From CAWKKW01 sp963850345 (GTDB taxonomy: Bacteria; Acidobacteriota; Terriglobia; Terriglobales; Acidobacteriaceae), in contig CAWKKW010000005.1 of assembly GCA_963850345.1 (NCBI GenBank), positions 744,001 to 808,000 on the forward strand: a DNA stretch of 64,000 bases. Reading direction: 5' to 3'. Below, one piece after another: positions 31,833-41,793 of the stretch. Each line of letters begins with the position of its first letter. The first letter of the stretch is position 1. The translations under genes and the position numbers were made by a program. The notes under the pieces are model-generated. The model had not been told where the DNA came from and did not search any database. It saw only the letters and a list, made by a program, of their open reading frames with translations.

Positions 31833-32777
31833 GTGACTTGGTCGATTCGCATGTCGCACCGTCTGGCGACGTATTTGAGAGGAGCGTGGGTGGCAGCCGC
31901 CCTCGTCTTAGTTGGCCCGGCTGACCTGTTAGCGCAAATGCCGGTCACATCGGCTGCATCGCCTACGCGGACGATCGCGTTCATGACTGATTTCGACGTG
32001 AAGGACGACGCGGTAGGTATCTGCCGTGCGGTGATGAATGAAATCGCGCCGGGCGTACACATCCTGGACATCACGCACCAAGTGACGCCGTTTGACATTG
32101 CCCAGGGCGCGCGATTCCTGGCGGGAAGTGCGCCATATTTTCCGCGTGACGCTGTGTTTGTGGTGGTGGTTGATCCGACGGTCGGCAGCACGCGCAAGGC
32201 GATCATCGCGAAGTCCAAGGTGGGGCAGTTTTTTGTGCTGCCGGACAATGGTTTGCTGACGCTGGTTCAGGATCGCGACACGATCGTGGCCGCTCGCGAG
32301 ATTACGAATCCAGAGTGGATGATTGGCGCGAAGTTATCTTCGACGTTTCACGGACGAGATATCTTTTCGCCTGCGGGTGCACACCTGGCTCGCGGAGATG
32401 ACTGGACCACCGCAGGGCCGGAGCTAGAGGTGGCGAAGCTGGTACGGCTCGAGATTCACTCGGCTACGATTGATGACAAGGGTCTGCACGGGGAGGTGAT
32501 CGGCACGGACGGCCCATTTGGGAACCTGGTGCTGAACGTTCCCTCAGAGACGTTTTTCAAGTTGGGGTATCACGTTGGCGATCAGGTTCCGATTCACTTG
32601 CACGGTCAGGATCAGCGGTTCCCGTTGGTAAAGACCTTCAGCGATGTCGCTGTGGGCGCGCCGCTGTTCTATATCGACTCGCGCGGTCGACTAAGTATCG
32701 GGATCAACCAGCGTAACTTCGCCGAGACTTACAAGGTGCGGGTTCCGAGCGAGTTGTTCATACCAAAGAAGCCCTGA
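31833..32777 (+). CDS. Exported DUF62-family (SAM hydrolase/halogenase fold) protein
   Basis: A 314-residue protein starting at GTG 31833, with GGAGG 7 bases upstream. The first ~35 residues form a signal peptide (RLATYLRGAWVAAALVLVG ... LLAQ). The mature part has the DUF62 fold signatures MTDFDVKDDAVG (Asp53, Asp55), ITHQVTPFDIAQGA, a VVDPTVGS element, LPDNGLL, HGRDIFSPAGAHLA and the C-terminal DGPFGNLVLN. Known members cleave S-adenosylmethionine with water, chloride or fluoride. An exported form is odd because SAM is cytoplasmic. It stands between two minus-strand genes. Confidence 0.85.
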   Translation: MTWSIRMSHRLATYLRGAWVAAALVLVGPADLLAQMPVTSAASPTRTIAFMTDFDVKDDAVGICRAVMNEIAPGVHILDITHQVTPFDIAQGARFLAGSAPYFPRDAVFVVVVDPTVGSTRKAIIAKSKVGQFFVLPDNGLLTLVQDRDTIVAAREITNPEWMIGAKLSSTFHGRDIFSPAGAHLARGDDWTTAGPELEVAKLVRLEIHSATIDDKGLHGEVIGTDGPFGNLVLNVPSETFFKLGYHVGDQVPIHLHGQDQRFPLVKTFSDVAVGAPLFYIDSRGRLSIGINQRNFAETYKVRVPSELFIPKKP

Positions 32778-32807
32778 CCCAAACGCCGCTGCGATTTAGG
32801 TCAAGGG

Positions 32808-33512
32808 TTAGAAGTGATGAAGCTTCTCTTCGACGGGGTGACTCTCGATGGGACGGGCAGCCTCTTTCTCGAGCGATCGACTTACGAGATCACGTGAGCC
32901 CAGACCGACGGCGAGCGCGAGCGCAAGAACGATGCCTCCGAAGAGAATTCCAAATGCGAGGTCGACGATGCCGCCCGCAATGGCAAGGTGATCGAGAACC
33001 ATAGCCGAGGTAAGTACCAGGACGAGCCACTTCACGCCGGTTGCGAGGAGGCGAGCGTATTGCAGGTTCAGGTTGACTGCACCGATTAGCACGGTGCGAG
33101 ACAGGAAGCGCGCGATGATGTTACCGACGAATAAGAGGATGATCGCGCCGACGACGCGGGGTAGATAAGCGAAGAGATAGGGCGCGAGGGCCGAGTCAGA
33201 GGACGCGTCGAAGGCAGTGAGCCCGATGAGAACGCCGACGATGACGCAGCACCAGAAGACTATGCGCGTGGCGAGTGCGGTGGGTGTTTGATTTGGAGCC
33301 CACTCGGAGAGGCTGGGAGTTCCCCGCCCCATTCTTGCATCGAACCGCGCGGCGACGAGCAGGCGCCGGACGAGATAGGCCAGCACCCAGGCGATTGCCG
33401 TGCAGATCACCAGGGCCAACACGAACGCCAGAATGGCAGGGAGCAGCGTCGCGATCTTGGTGATCACTCTTTCCATGGATGAGTGGAGCGCCTGCCCGAT
33501 GTTATCCCACAT
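32808..33512 (-). CDS. Small membrane protein, mechanosensitive-channel-like helix repeats
   Basis: A 234-residue membrane protein from ATG 33512, preceded by GAGGAGAAAG. It has about five hydrophobic helices: near 20-45 (ILAFVLALVICTAIAWVLAY), 82-102, 120-140, 160-180 and 185-205. The repeated pattern of Gly-rich helix, VGNIIARFLSR and ILFGGIVLALALAVGLGSRD matches the conserved helix repeats of MscS-related proteins. The pore-lining beta domain of true MscS is missing. It is last in the glgE-treS cluster, which deals with trehalose/glucan, so a role in osmotic release is plausible. Confidence 0.7.
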   Translation of the reverse strand: MWDNIGQALHSSMERVITKIATLLPAILAFVLALVICTAIAWVLAYLVRRLLVAARFDARMGRGTPSLSEWAPNQTPTALATRIVFWCCVIVGVLIGLTAFDASSDSALAPYLFAYLPRVVGAIILLFVGNIIARFLSRTVLIGAVNLNLQYARLLATGVKWLVLVLTSAMVLDHLAIAGGIVDLAFGILFGGIVLALALAVGLGSRDLVSRSLEKEAARPIESHPVEEKLHHF

Positions 33513-33532
33513 ATCTTTCTCCTCGTTCGAGT

Positions 33533-34795
33533 CTACGGATTGAAGCGATCTGGCCAGCGCCAACGGGAGACCAGGTATGGTTTGCCATCTTCGTATGCTT
33601 TCGCGAGTTGCTCGATTCTCTGCTCCGCGAAATACGCATTCGAGGAGCCGACTTCGAGAGCATAAGAAGCTACCCAACCAAGATAGAGCGGAGTAAGTGC
33701 GCCGAGTAAGTGCGCGCGGCTGATGGTACGCAGGCGATACGCCAGTGCGAAATCGTACATGATGCGCACCCAGAGCGCATCGGGGATGCGGAAGTTTTCC
33801 GGTGTAACACGCGACAGCCGCTTGAGATCGAGCAGCGTAACCGGGGGCAGCACCAGGCTCCAGACTTCCTGCAGATTGCGCGAGCCCAGGTTGAAGGAAT
33901 CGAGCAGAGGCCGCACGTCGACAGAATCGGAATCGCTCGCGGGCGGGGGTGGGTCGCCTATGACGGTGATTTGCTGCGAGCCGCGCACTCGCTGCCAGAG
34001 AGCAGCATGCTTCTCAACGTCCCCGAAGAGCGAGCCGACCAGGTGCGCGAGGATAGTGCTGAGGTCGAGACTGTCATTCTGCGCGGTGCGTCGACGGCCG
34101 ATCTGTACTTGAATTACGGGGCTGTTGGTAATGGCGGCTTCGGTCGAGGGCCAGACGATGGATTCCGCCGGAGCGGCCTGCGCATTGTGCATGGGTTCAA
34201 TGGCGAGGCGCGAGAGCAACTGAGAAGATACCGCGAAATCGAGCGCCAACGGATACCTGACTCTCTTGCCGTAGAGCGCGCGAGTCATAGGATAGAGAAT
34301 CGCGCTGTTGAGCAATGCTTCAAACTTACTCACCGTGTAGATCGGCATGGCCAGAGCCGCGCGTTGCTCAAGAACCGGCCGGGCGAGCATCTGCAGCGAG
34401 GCAGCGTCAAGCACGGAGAGATCAGCGCCGAGGATTGCGCAGGTGGAGGCGCCGACCCGCACGGCTATTTCGGAGAGCGCTCTATACGCTGAAGTGAGCC
34501 CGAGCCACGGTGCATTGGCAGCGGCGCCCTGAGGCAAGGAGTATTCAAGAAAGCGCAACGACGCGGGTTGCGAATCAAGGGGAGTAACCTCGGCTAACTC
34601 GGCGGAAGGCGCACCGGGATAGGCCACCATGACCTTGCAGCCGGGCACGTCGGCGAGCAGACCGCTCACCGCCTCCATCGATTTTCGCCGAAGTTCCTCC
34701 TCGTCCGTCGAGGCAGGAATTCCTATGACCAGGTCGACCGTGTCTAACTGCTCTCTCACGGCTCGCGTCTCTTGTGCCGTTTCCAGATTTGCCAT
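33533..34795 (-). CDS. GT-A-like glycosyltransferase of unknown specificity
   Basis: A 420-residue protein. Residues 20-130 look like a nucleotide-sugar-binding Rossmann-like domain (LVIGIPASTDEEEL, KVMVAYPGAP, CAILGADLSVLD). A YPLALDFAVSSQLL segment near 190 is typical of glycosyltransferases that load a large acceptor. A clear DxD is not seen; GADL takes its place. The C-terminal third is helical and ends in WRWPDRFNP. It lies 35 bases below treS-mak and 20 bases above the channel-like gene, so it probably serves trehalose, glucosylglycerate or glucan synthesis. I cannot assign the donor or product. Confidence 0.5.
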   Translation of the reverse strand: MANLETAQETRAVREQLDTVDLVIGIPASTDEEELRRKSMEAVSGLLADVPGCKVMVAYPGAPSAELAEVTPLDSQPASLRFLEYSLPQGAAANAPWLGLTSAYRALSEIAVRVGASTCAILGADLSVLDAASLQMLARPVLEQRAALAMPIYTVSKFEALLNSAILYPMTRALYGKRVRYPLALDFAVSSQLLSRLAIEPMHNAQAAPAESIVWPSTEAAITNSPVIQVQIGRRRTAQNDSLDLSTILAHLVGSLFGDVEKHAALWQRVRGSQQITVIGDPPPPASDSDSVDVRPLLDSFNLGSRNLQEVWSLVLPPVTLLDLKRLSRVTPENFRIPDALWVRIMYDFALAYRLRTISRAHLLGALTPLYLGWVASYALEVGSSNAYFAEQRIEQLAKAYEDGKPYLVSRWRWPDRFNP

Positions 34796-34830
34796 CGATG
34801 CCCTTGTCCCCCGCTCTTCCTGCCTTCACG

Positions 34831-37800
34831 TCACAATGGTAGAGACAAAATACCAGTGAGCGGTATGCGAACCCAACTTGGCCGATTGTTCAGCTCATAG
34901 ACTAGCTCATACAGCGCCTTATCGAGCACATACGCTTCCAGCAATCGCTGAAATGATCCCGGATCGCCGGGCAGTATTGAGGACGCACCGACCGTGTCGC
35001 GGTACGCTCTCAGGAATTCAGCCCAGGTCGCCTGTTCCCACAGCCTGGCCCAGGGCTCAAGCTGATGAAAGTCCTCGGGCCTTCGGCTGGTGTATCTCAT
35101 AAGCGCTGCATAGGCAGCATAGCTGAAGGATCGCAGCATGCCGGCGACGTCCTTTAATGGAGACTGCTTGGTGCGCCTCTCGGCGAGCGAACGGGCGGGC
35201 TCGCCCTCAAAGTCCAATATGACAAAGTCAGACTTGGTTCGCAAGACCTGACCCAGATGATAGTCGCCATGGATGCGAGTGCGCAGCGCGTGAATTTCGC
35301 CAGCGGTAAGTTGGCGGACACGGTCGAGGATCAGACGGCGCCGGGCCATGACGAGTCCGGCCATCTCGACTACGTCATCCGGCAGACGCGACAGATTCTC
35401 GCGCAGAGTCTCGAAGGCCTTGGCTGCGTGGTCGATGAGCTCTTCGCGCAGACGCGCAAAGTCCGCACCGGTCATGGGCTGCGGCGAAAATGCTTCGATG
35501 TCGGTCGGCGTTCCGAGCGCGAGGTGAAGCTCGGCAGTGCGGCGGCCGAGCACGGTGGCCGCGTCGAGGTAGATGCCAGCACGATCGAGAGCCAGTGGGG
35601 CCGCGCCCCGGGCCATGAGTTCGTTGAAATCCAATGTTGCGACGAAGGAGCTCTCGCTGGGCGGGCGCTCGGAGGCGCCGTTTTCGTAGAAGCGCTCGAG
35701 CTCTTCGAGGGTCCACTGCCATCCATCTCCCGTGTTCTCTACCAGACCTTGCAGCATGGCCACGGTCGCCGGTGCGCCCGCCTCGGCTTCATATTCGATC
35801 GACCCGCCGAACGGAGCAATGCTGTGGAAGTGAGTGAATTCGGTGAGATAGCGACCTATCTCGGTGTCAGGATTGGGACCGAATTGCTGACGGCGAAAAA
35901 CCTTCAAGATCAGGCGGTCCCCAAACAAGATAGAGGAGTTACTCTGCTCAGCCGAACCTCTGCGCGGTGGCAGCGCTGCGGAATCGGTGCCTCGCAAGCG
36001 GGGGAAGATACTGCTCGGAAGACCGCGAATGACGCCATTGTGAGTTCTGAGTTCGCGGCCGTTGCCGAGGATGTTGAGCAGGGCAGAGCAAGTCTGGTCG
36101 TCAAAGATGGCGTCATACAAGATACCTTTGCCGTTTGACGAGGCGACGGAAGTCAGAACTGCCAAGGGGCTAGCCTCGCGGATGCTGTCAGCCTGCTTAC
36201 CGAAGGCAAGGCTTAGGGGGACCATGTACATGTCCGGTTCGGCCTGGGCGTACTCCACGCGCACCAGCGCGAGGGCGGACGGCGAGCCCTCGATTCTGCC
36301 CCAATCGAGGATCCTGGTGCCACTGATCTGACGGGACTTGCCTCCGAACCATCGCTGACGTGGAAAATACTGCGGTAGTAACTCGGCCTGCAGACGGTCC
36401 TTACCGTTGCCGTCGAGGACCGCTTCCCAATCTTCGGCGCTATTTACATAGAGCCCGTTGGTGTCGACCTGTTCGACTTGCACGCTCCGCTCCGGAGCCG
36501 GCTGTAACTCAAGCCATAGGAAACCATACGGTCCGAGAGTAAGTGGATAGCCTTGCTTGCCTATGGGCGGGAACTCGACATAGCCCAGCATCTCGACCGG
36601 AATCATGCCTTCAAAGCCGGTGAGATCTAATTGAACAGGCTGAGCAAAGCGCGAGAGATTGGCCACGCACAGCACCTGTTCTCCCTCATGCTGTCGCACG
36701 TAGGCCAAAATTTTTCGGTTACCGGGCTCGAGGAAGCGCAGCGTGCCGCGCCCGAAGACACGAAACAGCTTGCGCAGCGCGATCATGTTGCGCATCCAGT
36801 TGAGGAGCGACGATTGATCGCTCTGCTGGGCTTCGACGTTTACGGCTTCATAGCCCCAGACTGGATCCATGACGACGGGGCTGAATAACTTCGCTGGATT
36901 GGCTCGCGAGAAGCCGGCGTTCCGATCGCCGGACCATTGCATAGGGGTACGTACGCCGTTGCGGTCGCCGAGATAGATGTTATCGCCCATACCTATCTCG
37001 TCGCCATAATACAAGATAGGAGTTCCGGGGAAGGAAAACAGCAGGCTATTAAGTAACTCAATCCTTCTGCGGTTGTTATCGAGCAGGGGAGCCAGACGAC
37101 GGCGAATGCCAATGTTGATGCGCATGCGAGGGTCGGCGCTGTAGGCGAGATACATGTAATCCCGCTCGTCGTCACTTACCATTTCGAGGGTTAACTCGTC
37201 ATGGTTGCGGAGAAACAATCCCCACTGGCAGTTATCGGGGATGTCCGGCGTCTGCGCCATGATATCGGTGATGGGCAGCCGATCTTCCTGGCGAAGCGCC
37301 ATGTAAATGCGCGGCATCAGCGGGAAGTGGAAGGCCATGTGGCATTCGTCGCCATCGCCGAAGTACGGGCGAACATCGGTGGGCCATTGGTTGGCCTCCG
37401 CAAGGATAACTCGACCGGTGTAGGCCTCGTCGATCTCCTTGCGGATGCGCTTCATGATGGCGTGCGTCTCAGGGAGATTTTCGCAGTTGGTACCTTCGCG
37501 CTCGACTAGGTAAGGGATGGCATCGGTGCGCAATCCATCTACGCCCATGTCAAGCCAGAAGCGCATGATCTTAATGACTTCTTCAATGACGCGCGGATTG
37601 TCGTAATTCAAATCGGGCTGATGAGAGAAGAAGCGGTGCCAGAAATAAGCCTGGGCGACAGAGTCCCACGTCCAATTGGACTTCTCGGTATCGGTGAAGA
37701 TGATGCGAGCGTCGGTGTACTTCTGATCGGTATCGTTCCACACGTAGAAGTCGCGCTCGGGTGATCCCGGTGGCGCATTGCGGGCAGCCTGGAACCATGG

Positions 37801-38145
37801 GTGCTGATCGGAGGTGTGGTTCACGACCAACTCGATCATCACCTGGAGACCGCGATCGTGTGCGGCGTTGAGAAACGCTTTGAAGTCGTCCAGGGTCCCG
37901 TAACTCGGGTGGACGTCGAGATAGTTCGCGATATCGTAACCGTCATCGCGCAAGGGCGAGGGGAAGAACGGCAGGAGCCAGAGGCAGGTGACGCCAAGGT
38001 CCTGCAGATAATCCAGCTTACCCATCAACCCTTGAAAATCGCCGATGCCGTCGTTGTTGCTATCGGCGAAGGCTCGCACGTGCAATTCGTAGATGATCGC
38101 GTCTTTGTACCAGAGAGGCTCCGAGACACTTCCAGCCCGCTTCAA
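34831..38145 (-). CDS. treS: Trehalose synthase fused to maltokinase (TreS-Mak)
   Basis: A 1104-residue two-domain enzyme. Residues 1-560 are a GH13 trehalose synthase with nucleophile Asp208 (GLRTDAI), acid/base Glu250 (ILAEANQ) and Asp316 (RNHDE). It interconverts trehalose and maltose. Residues from about 580 to the end are a maltokinase (YFPRQRWFGGKSRQ; catalytic loop IHGDYHLGQVL; metal site VILDFEGEPARS), which phosphorylates maltose. The fusion channels trehalose straight to maltose-1-phosphate, the donor for GlgE, which is encoded 68 bases upstream. Fused TreS-Mak proteins are known in several bacterial groups. Confidence 0.95.
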   Translation of the reverse strand: MKRAGSVSEPLWYKDAIIYELHVRAFADSNNDGIGDFQGLMGKLDYLQDLGVTCLWLLPFFPSPLRDDGYDIANYLDVHPSYGTLDDFKAFLNAAHDRGLQVMIELVVNHTSDQHPWFQAARNAPPGSPERDFYVWNDTDQKYTDARIIFTDTEKSNWTWDSVAQAYFWHRFFSHQPDLNYDNPRVIEEVIKIMRFWLDMGVDGLRTDAIPYLVEREGTNCENLPETHAIMKRIRKEIDEAYTGRVILAEANQWPTDVRPYFGDGDECHMAFHFPLMPRIYMALRQEDRLPITDIMAQTPDIPDNCQWGLFLRNHDELTLEMVSDDERDYMYLAYSADPRMRINIGIRRRLAPLLDNNRRRIELLNSLLFSFPGTPILYYGDEIGMGDNIYLGDRNGVRTPMQWSGDRNAGFSRANPAKLFSPVVMDPVWGYEAVNVEAQQSDQSSLLNWMRNMIALRKLFRVFGRGTLRFLEPGNRKILAYVRQHEGEQVLCVANLSRFAQPVQLDLTGFEGMIPVEMLGYVEFPPIGKQGYPLTLGPYGFLWLELQPAPERSVQVEQVDTNGLYVNSAEDWEAVLDGNGKDRLQAELLPQYFPRQRWFGGKSRQISGTRILDWGRIEGSPSALALVRVEYAQAEPDMYMVPLSLAFGKQADSIREASPLAVLTSVASSNGKGILYDAIFDDQTCSALLNILGNGRELRTHNGVIRGLPSSIFPRLRGTDSAALPPRRGSAEQSNSSILFGDRLILKVFRRQQFGPNPDTEIGRYLTEFTHFHSIAPFGGSIEYEAEAGAPATVAMLQGLVENTGDGWQWTLEELERFYENGASERPPSESSFVATLDFNELMARGAAPLALDRAGIYLDAATVLGRRTAELHLALGTPTDIEAFSPQPMTGADFARLREELIDHAAKAFETLRENLSRLPDDVVEMAGLVMARRRLILDRVRQLTAGEIHALRTRIHGDYHLGQVLRTKSDFVILDFEGEPARSLAERRTKQSPLKDVAGMLRSFSYAAYAALMRYTSRRPEDFHQLEPWARLWEQATWAEFLRAYRDTVGASSILPGDPGSFQRLLEAYVLDKALYELVYELNNRPSWVRIPLTGILSLPL

Positions 38146-38213
38146 AGGCTCCTCCCCAAACTCGTGATCGCAAACGACATATTCATAGGCGAGCGTGAAA
38201 TCCTTTTCATGGG

Positions 38214-40189
38214 TCAGATGCTGTTTTCGACGACAAAGACGTGTGCAGGGAAATCTTCAAAGGGGAGCTGGACGAAGTTGCGGGATCCGCTCCACTGGAA
38301 GCTGTTGCCGGTCAACAAGTCGCGGACAGCAAAAGAGGCGCTGGCCGGTGCGGCGGCGGTGATGCCAAGGGCAGAGAGGTCGAGATCAACCCATCCTGAC
38401 TGCACGTTGAAGGGGTCAAGCTTGACGACGGCCAGGATCATGTTGGCCGCGGTGCCCTTGCTGTAGCAGATCAGATAGGGGTTGTCGGTTGGATGGAAGT
38501 GCAGCCCGCGATGAGAATGGAAGGCCGGGTTGTCTGTGCCGGATCTGGTTGAGCAGGGTGATGAAGCGGCGAAGGCTGGTCGGCGACTCGAGATCCCAGT
38601 GCTTGAGCTCGTACTTTTCTGAATAGAAATACTCTTCGCTGTTGGCGGCGCGCGGCGTGTTCTCGAGCAAGTTCAAAGGCCGCGCCATAGATGCCGTAGC
38701 TGGTGCCGAGAGTGGCGGCGAGAACGAGCCGACTCATGAAAGCGGCGCGGCCGCCTACCTGCAAAATCTCGGGCAGAATGTCGGGGGTGTTCGGCCAGAC
38801 GTTGGGGCGGAAATATTCTTTGCCTGCGTCCTGGGTGAGTTCGAGGAAGTACTCGGTCAGTTCCTGCTTGGTGTTGCGCCAGGTGAAGTAGGTGTAGGAC
38901 TGCGAGAAACCCACCTTCGCCAGCCGATGCATGACTTGGGGGCGAGTAAATGCTTCGGCGAGAAACAATACGTCGGGATGCTCGTCCTTGATCTCCGCGA
39001 TTGCCCACTGCCAGAAAGGAAAGGCCTTGGTGTGAGGGTTATCGACGCGGAAGATCTTGACGCCTTCGCCGATCCAGTAGAGGAAGACATCGCGCAGGGC
39101 GTCCCACAGCCCACGCCAGTCAGAACTCTCGAAATCGAGCGGATAGATGTCTTGATATTTTTTGGGCGGGTTCTCGGCATATTGGATGGTGCCGTCCGCA
39201 CGCTTGCGGAACCATGCCGGATGTTCGGTAACCCAGGGGTGATCGGGAGCGCATTGGAAGGCGATGTCGAGGGCGAGTTCAAGGCCCAGACTTTTTGCCT
39301 TGGCGAGCAGGTGGCGGAAGTCTTCGAGCGTTCCCAGGTCGGGATGAATGGCGGTATGGCCGCCCTCGCTCGAGCCGATGGCCCAGGGACTGCCAACGTC
39401 TCCGGGTTCAGCCTCGACCGCGTTATTTCTACCTTTGCGAAAGCTGTGACCGATGGGATGAATGGGCGGAAAGTAGACAACGTCAAAACCCATGTCGGCC
39501 ACGTAGGGCAGTCGCGCTTCGCAATCGAGAAAGGTGCCATGTTCGCCGGCGAGTGGAGAGGTGGAGCGAGGGAAGAATTCGTACCAGGCGGAGAACTGGG
39601 CCTTGTCGCGATCGACGACGACCTCTAGTTCTTTTTCGTAGAGGGTTTCCAGTTCGGTATCGGGATAGCGTCGCACGACTGCGAGCAATTCGGGATCGAG
39701 GGCGGTTTCCTGTTGCTGCTCGGGGGTTGCGTTGGCGTTGCGAAGCGTTGCAGCCGCGGAGGCGAGGAGTGTGGCGTCGGGACCTTTGGCCAGCTTAGAC
39801 GCGCGGTCGAGAAGCAACGCGCCCTGGTGCAGATCGACGGTGACATCTTGTCCGGCGGCGATGCGCTTGGTGAGATCATGTTGCCAGGTGGAGAAATGGT
39901 CGACGCGGCCGCCGAGCGTATATCGATAGCGCCCCATCTTGTCGACTGGAAACGAAGCGCGCCAGCGATCGTTGCCGAGGGGAGCCATGTCGACCCACTG
40001 CCAGTCGGGTTGGTCTTCGGCGCGATAGAGCAGGCGGCAGCTGACTTCGTCGTGCCCATCGCCGAAGATGTCGGCCTCGACGGTGACCATCTCGCCTTCT
40101 ACGCGCTTGATCGGGAACTCGCCGCAGTCGACCTCCGGCTCGACTCCTTCGATCACCACCCGCTTTCGTCCGTTCTCCGGCTTCGCCAT
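38214..40189 (-). pseudogene. glgE: Maltosyltransferase GlgE, reading frame broken by two one-base insertions
   Basis: GlgE adds maltose from maltose-1-phosphate to alpha-1,4-glucan. Residues 1 to about 505 are intact: N-terminal domain, then GH13 core with nucleophile Asp383 (IFRVDNPHTK) and acid/base Glu412 (FLAEAFTRP). At about 38672 an extra T (GAACTTGCTCGAG) shifts the frame. The protein resumes as ELLENTPRAANSEEY and continues through LLNQIRH. At about 38535 an extra C shifts it again, resuming NPAFHSHRGLHFHPTDNPY to the natural end FVVENSI at 38214. Removing both bases gives about 657 residues, the normal length. Both shifts are +1 and the rest is well conserved, so consensus error or very recent loss is likely. 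Confidence 0.88.
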
Positions 40190-40372
40190 TCCTGGTCCTT
40201 GTCTGCTGTGTCGCGGTCTGCTGCATCGAGCGACCGCAATCTTTGTGTGGAAGATGGCACCTCACGGAGCCAGTATGCGGAGAAATGCTCTCCACTTAAG
40301 CGAGATGCAGATTTTGTGGGATGCGTCGTTTGTGGATGCGAGGCCCGGATGCCGCGGGGTGCAGCGGCGGCA

Positions 40373-41770
40373 TCAAGTGGGGTCGCCTAGCTTTTGAAAT
40401 ACGTTATTCAACGACTCTGACAACGTTGGATGAGAGAAAATGCCATCGCGCAGCGCGGTGTAAGGGAGATTGCCCATCATAGCGATCTGGATCATGGAGG
40501 CGACTTCCCCTCCCTCGATGCCGAGCACGGCCGCGCCGAGGATCTGATCGGAATCGCCGTCGACAAGAATTTTCATGACGCCTCGGGACTCGTCCATCTC
40601 GAGAGCGCGGGCGACGGACGTCATCTGCATCTTCGCGATGCGAAGCTTGCGGCCGTCGTGGCGCGCCTCCTGTTCGGTGAGGCCGATGCGGCCAAGTTGA
40701 GGATCGGTGAAGACGGTATACGGCACCATCCTGCCTGCGATGCTAACTCTTTTCCCCTGGAGCACGTTGCTGCGGATGACGCGAAAGTCGTCATAGGAGA
40801 TGTGGGTGAAAGCGGGACCGCCCTTCACATCGCCAATGGCGTAGATGCCGGGAGCGGTGGTCTCGAGCCACTCGTTCACGCGAATGTAACCATGTTCGTC
40901 GGTGGCGATCCCTGCGCTGGGCAGATTGAGTTCATCCGAATTGGGCCTACGCCCGGCGGCTACCAGCAGGTGGGAACCGGAGACGGTTTGAGTGGACGTC
41001 TCGCCTTGCACCTCGAGTTGAACGGCTCCGTTCGATTGGCTCGCTCGCGAGACTCGGCTGTTCAGAAGAAGTTCGATGCCGTCTTCGCGAAAGATTTTTT
41101 CTATTTGTTCGGAGATGTCGGGGTCTTCGATGGCCAGCAGATGAGGACTGTGTTGCACGATGGTGACGCGGCTGCCGAAGCGGCGAAACATCTGGCCGAA
41201 CTCCACGCCGATATAGCCGCCGCCCAGAATCAGGAGGTGATCCGGAACGTGGTCCAACTCCATGATGGAGACATTGTCGAGGAACGGCACTTCGCTCAGA
41301 CCGGGCAAGTCGGGTACCGCGGTGCGGGTGCCGGTGTTGATGAAGATCTGTTCGCTTCGTAGCAGCGATTCACCGCCGGCATTGAGCGCGACGCGAACGG
41401 TTCGGGCATCCACGAACGAGGCGCGCCCCATGAGGACGTCGACATTGGGCGTGGCGTTAAGCCGCTTTTCATTGCCGCCGCGAAAGCTGTCGACGATGTC
41501 GCGCTTGCGCTGGCGGACGCGGGCGAGATCGATGCTGAGTTCGCCGGTCTTGACGCCGAAATCCGCGCCTCGGCGAGCCAGGTATGCGACGCGCGCGCTG
41601 GCGACCATAGTCTTGGTTGGGGTACATCCCTCGTTGATGCAGGTGCCGCCAATGTGGCGGCTCTCGACCAGCGCCGTCTTTCTACCGGCCTCGCCCAGCG
41701 CTCCGGCCAGCGGATTGGCGCCCTGGCCCGAACCAAGAATCACAGCGTCGTATACAACGGCATCGGCCAC
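40373..41770 (-). CDS. MerA/dihydrolipoamide-dehydrogenase-like flavoprotein
   Basis: A 465-residue class I pyridine-nucleotide-disulfide oxidoreductase. It has the FAD dinucleotide motif ILGSGQGANPLAG, the redox-active pair Cys44/Cys49 in GGTCINEGCTPTK, the NAD(P) motif ILGGGYIGVEFGQ, the second FAD motif GIYAIGDVKGGPAF and the interface His-Pro (FSHPTLSESL). It lacks the N-terminal heavy-metal domain and the C-terminal vicinal cysteines of true mercuric reductase, so mercury reduction is unlikely. It could be a soluble disulfide reductase or transhydrogenase. Confidence 0.82.
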   Translation of the reverse strand: MADAVVYDAVILGSGQGANPLAGALGEAGRKTALVESRHIGGTCINEGCTPTKTMVASARVAYLARRGADFGVKTGELSIDLARVRQRKRDIVDSFRGGNEKRLNATPNVDVLMGRASFVDARTVRVALNAGGESLLRSEQIFINTGTRTAVPDLPGLSEVPFLDNVSIMELDHVPDHLLILGGGYIGVEFGQMFRRFGSRVTIVQHSPHLLAIEDPDISEQIEKIFREDGIELLLNSRVSRASQSNGAVQLEVQGETSTQTVSGSHLLVAAGRRPNSDELNLPSAGIATDEHGYIRVNEWLETTAPGIYAIGDVKGGPAFTHISYDDFRVIRSNVLQGKRVSIAGRMVPYTVFTDPQLGRIGLTEQEARHDGRKLRIAKMQMTSVARALEMDESRGVMKILVDGDSDQILGAAVLGIEGGEVASMIQIAMMGNLPYTALRDGIFSHPTLSESLNNVFQKLGDPT

Positions 41771-41793
41771 GAAGCCTCCTCAGAAGACGCGGG

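Noticed and set aside
40373..41770. Naming the flavoprotein mercuric reductase or dihydrolipoamide dehydrogenase outright
   Set aside because: The redox pair is present, but the mercury-specific C-terminal cysteines and N-terminal metal domain are missing, and no lipoate complex genes are nearby.
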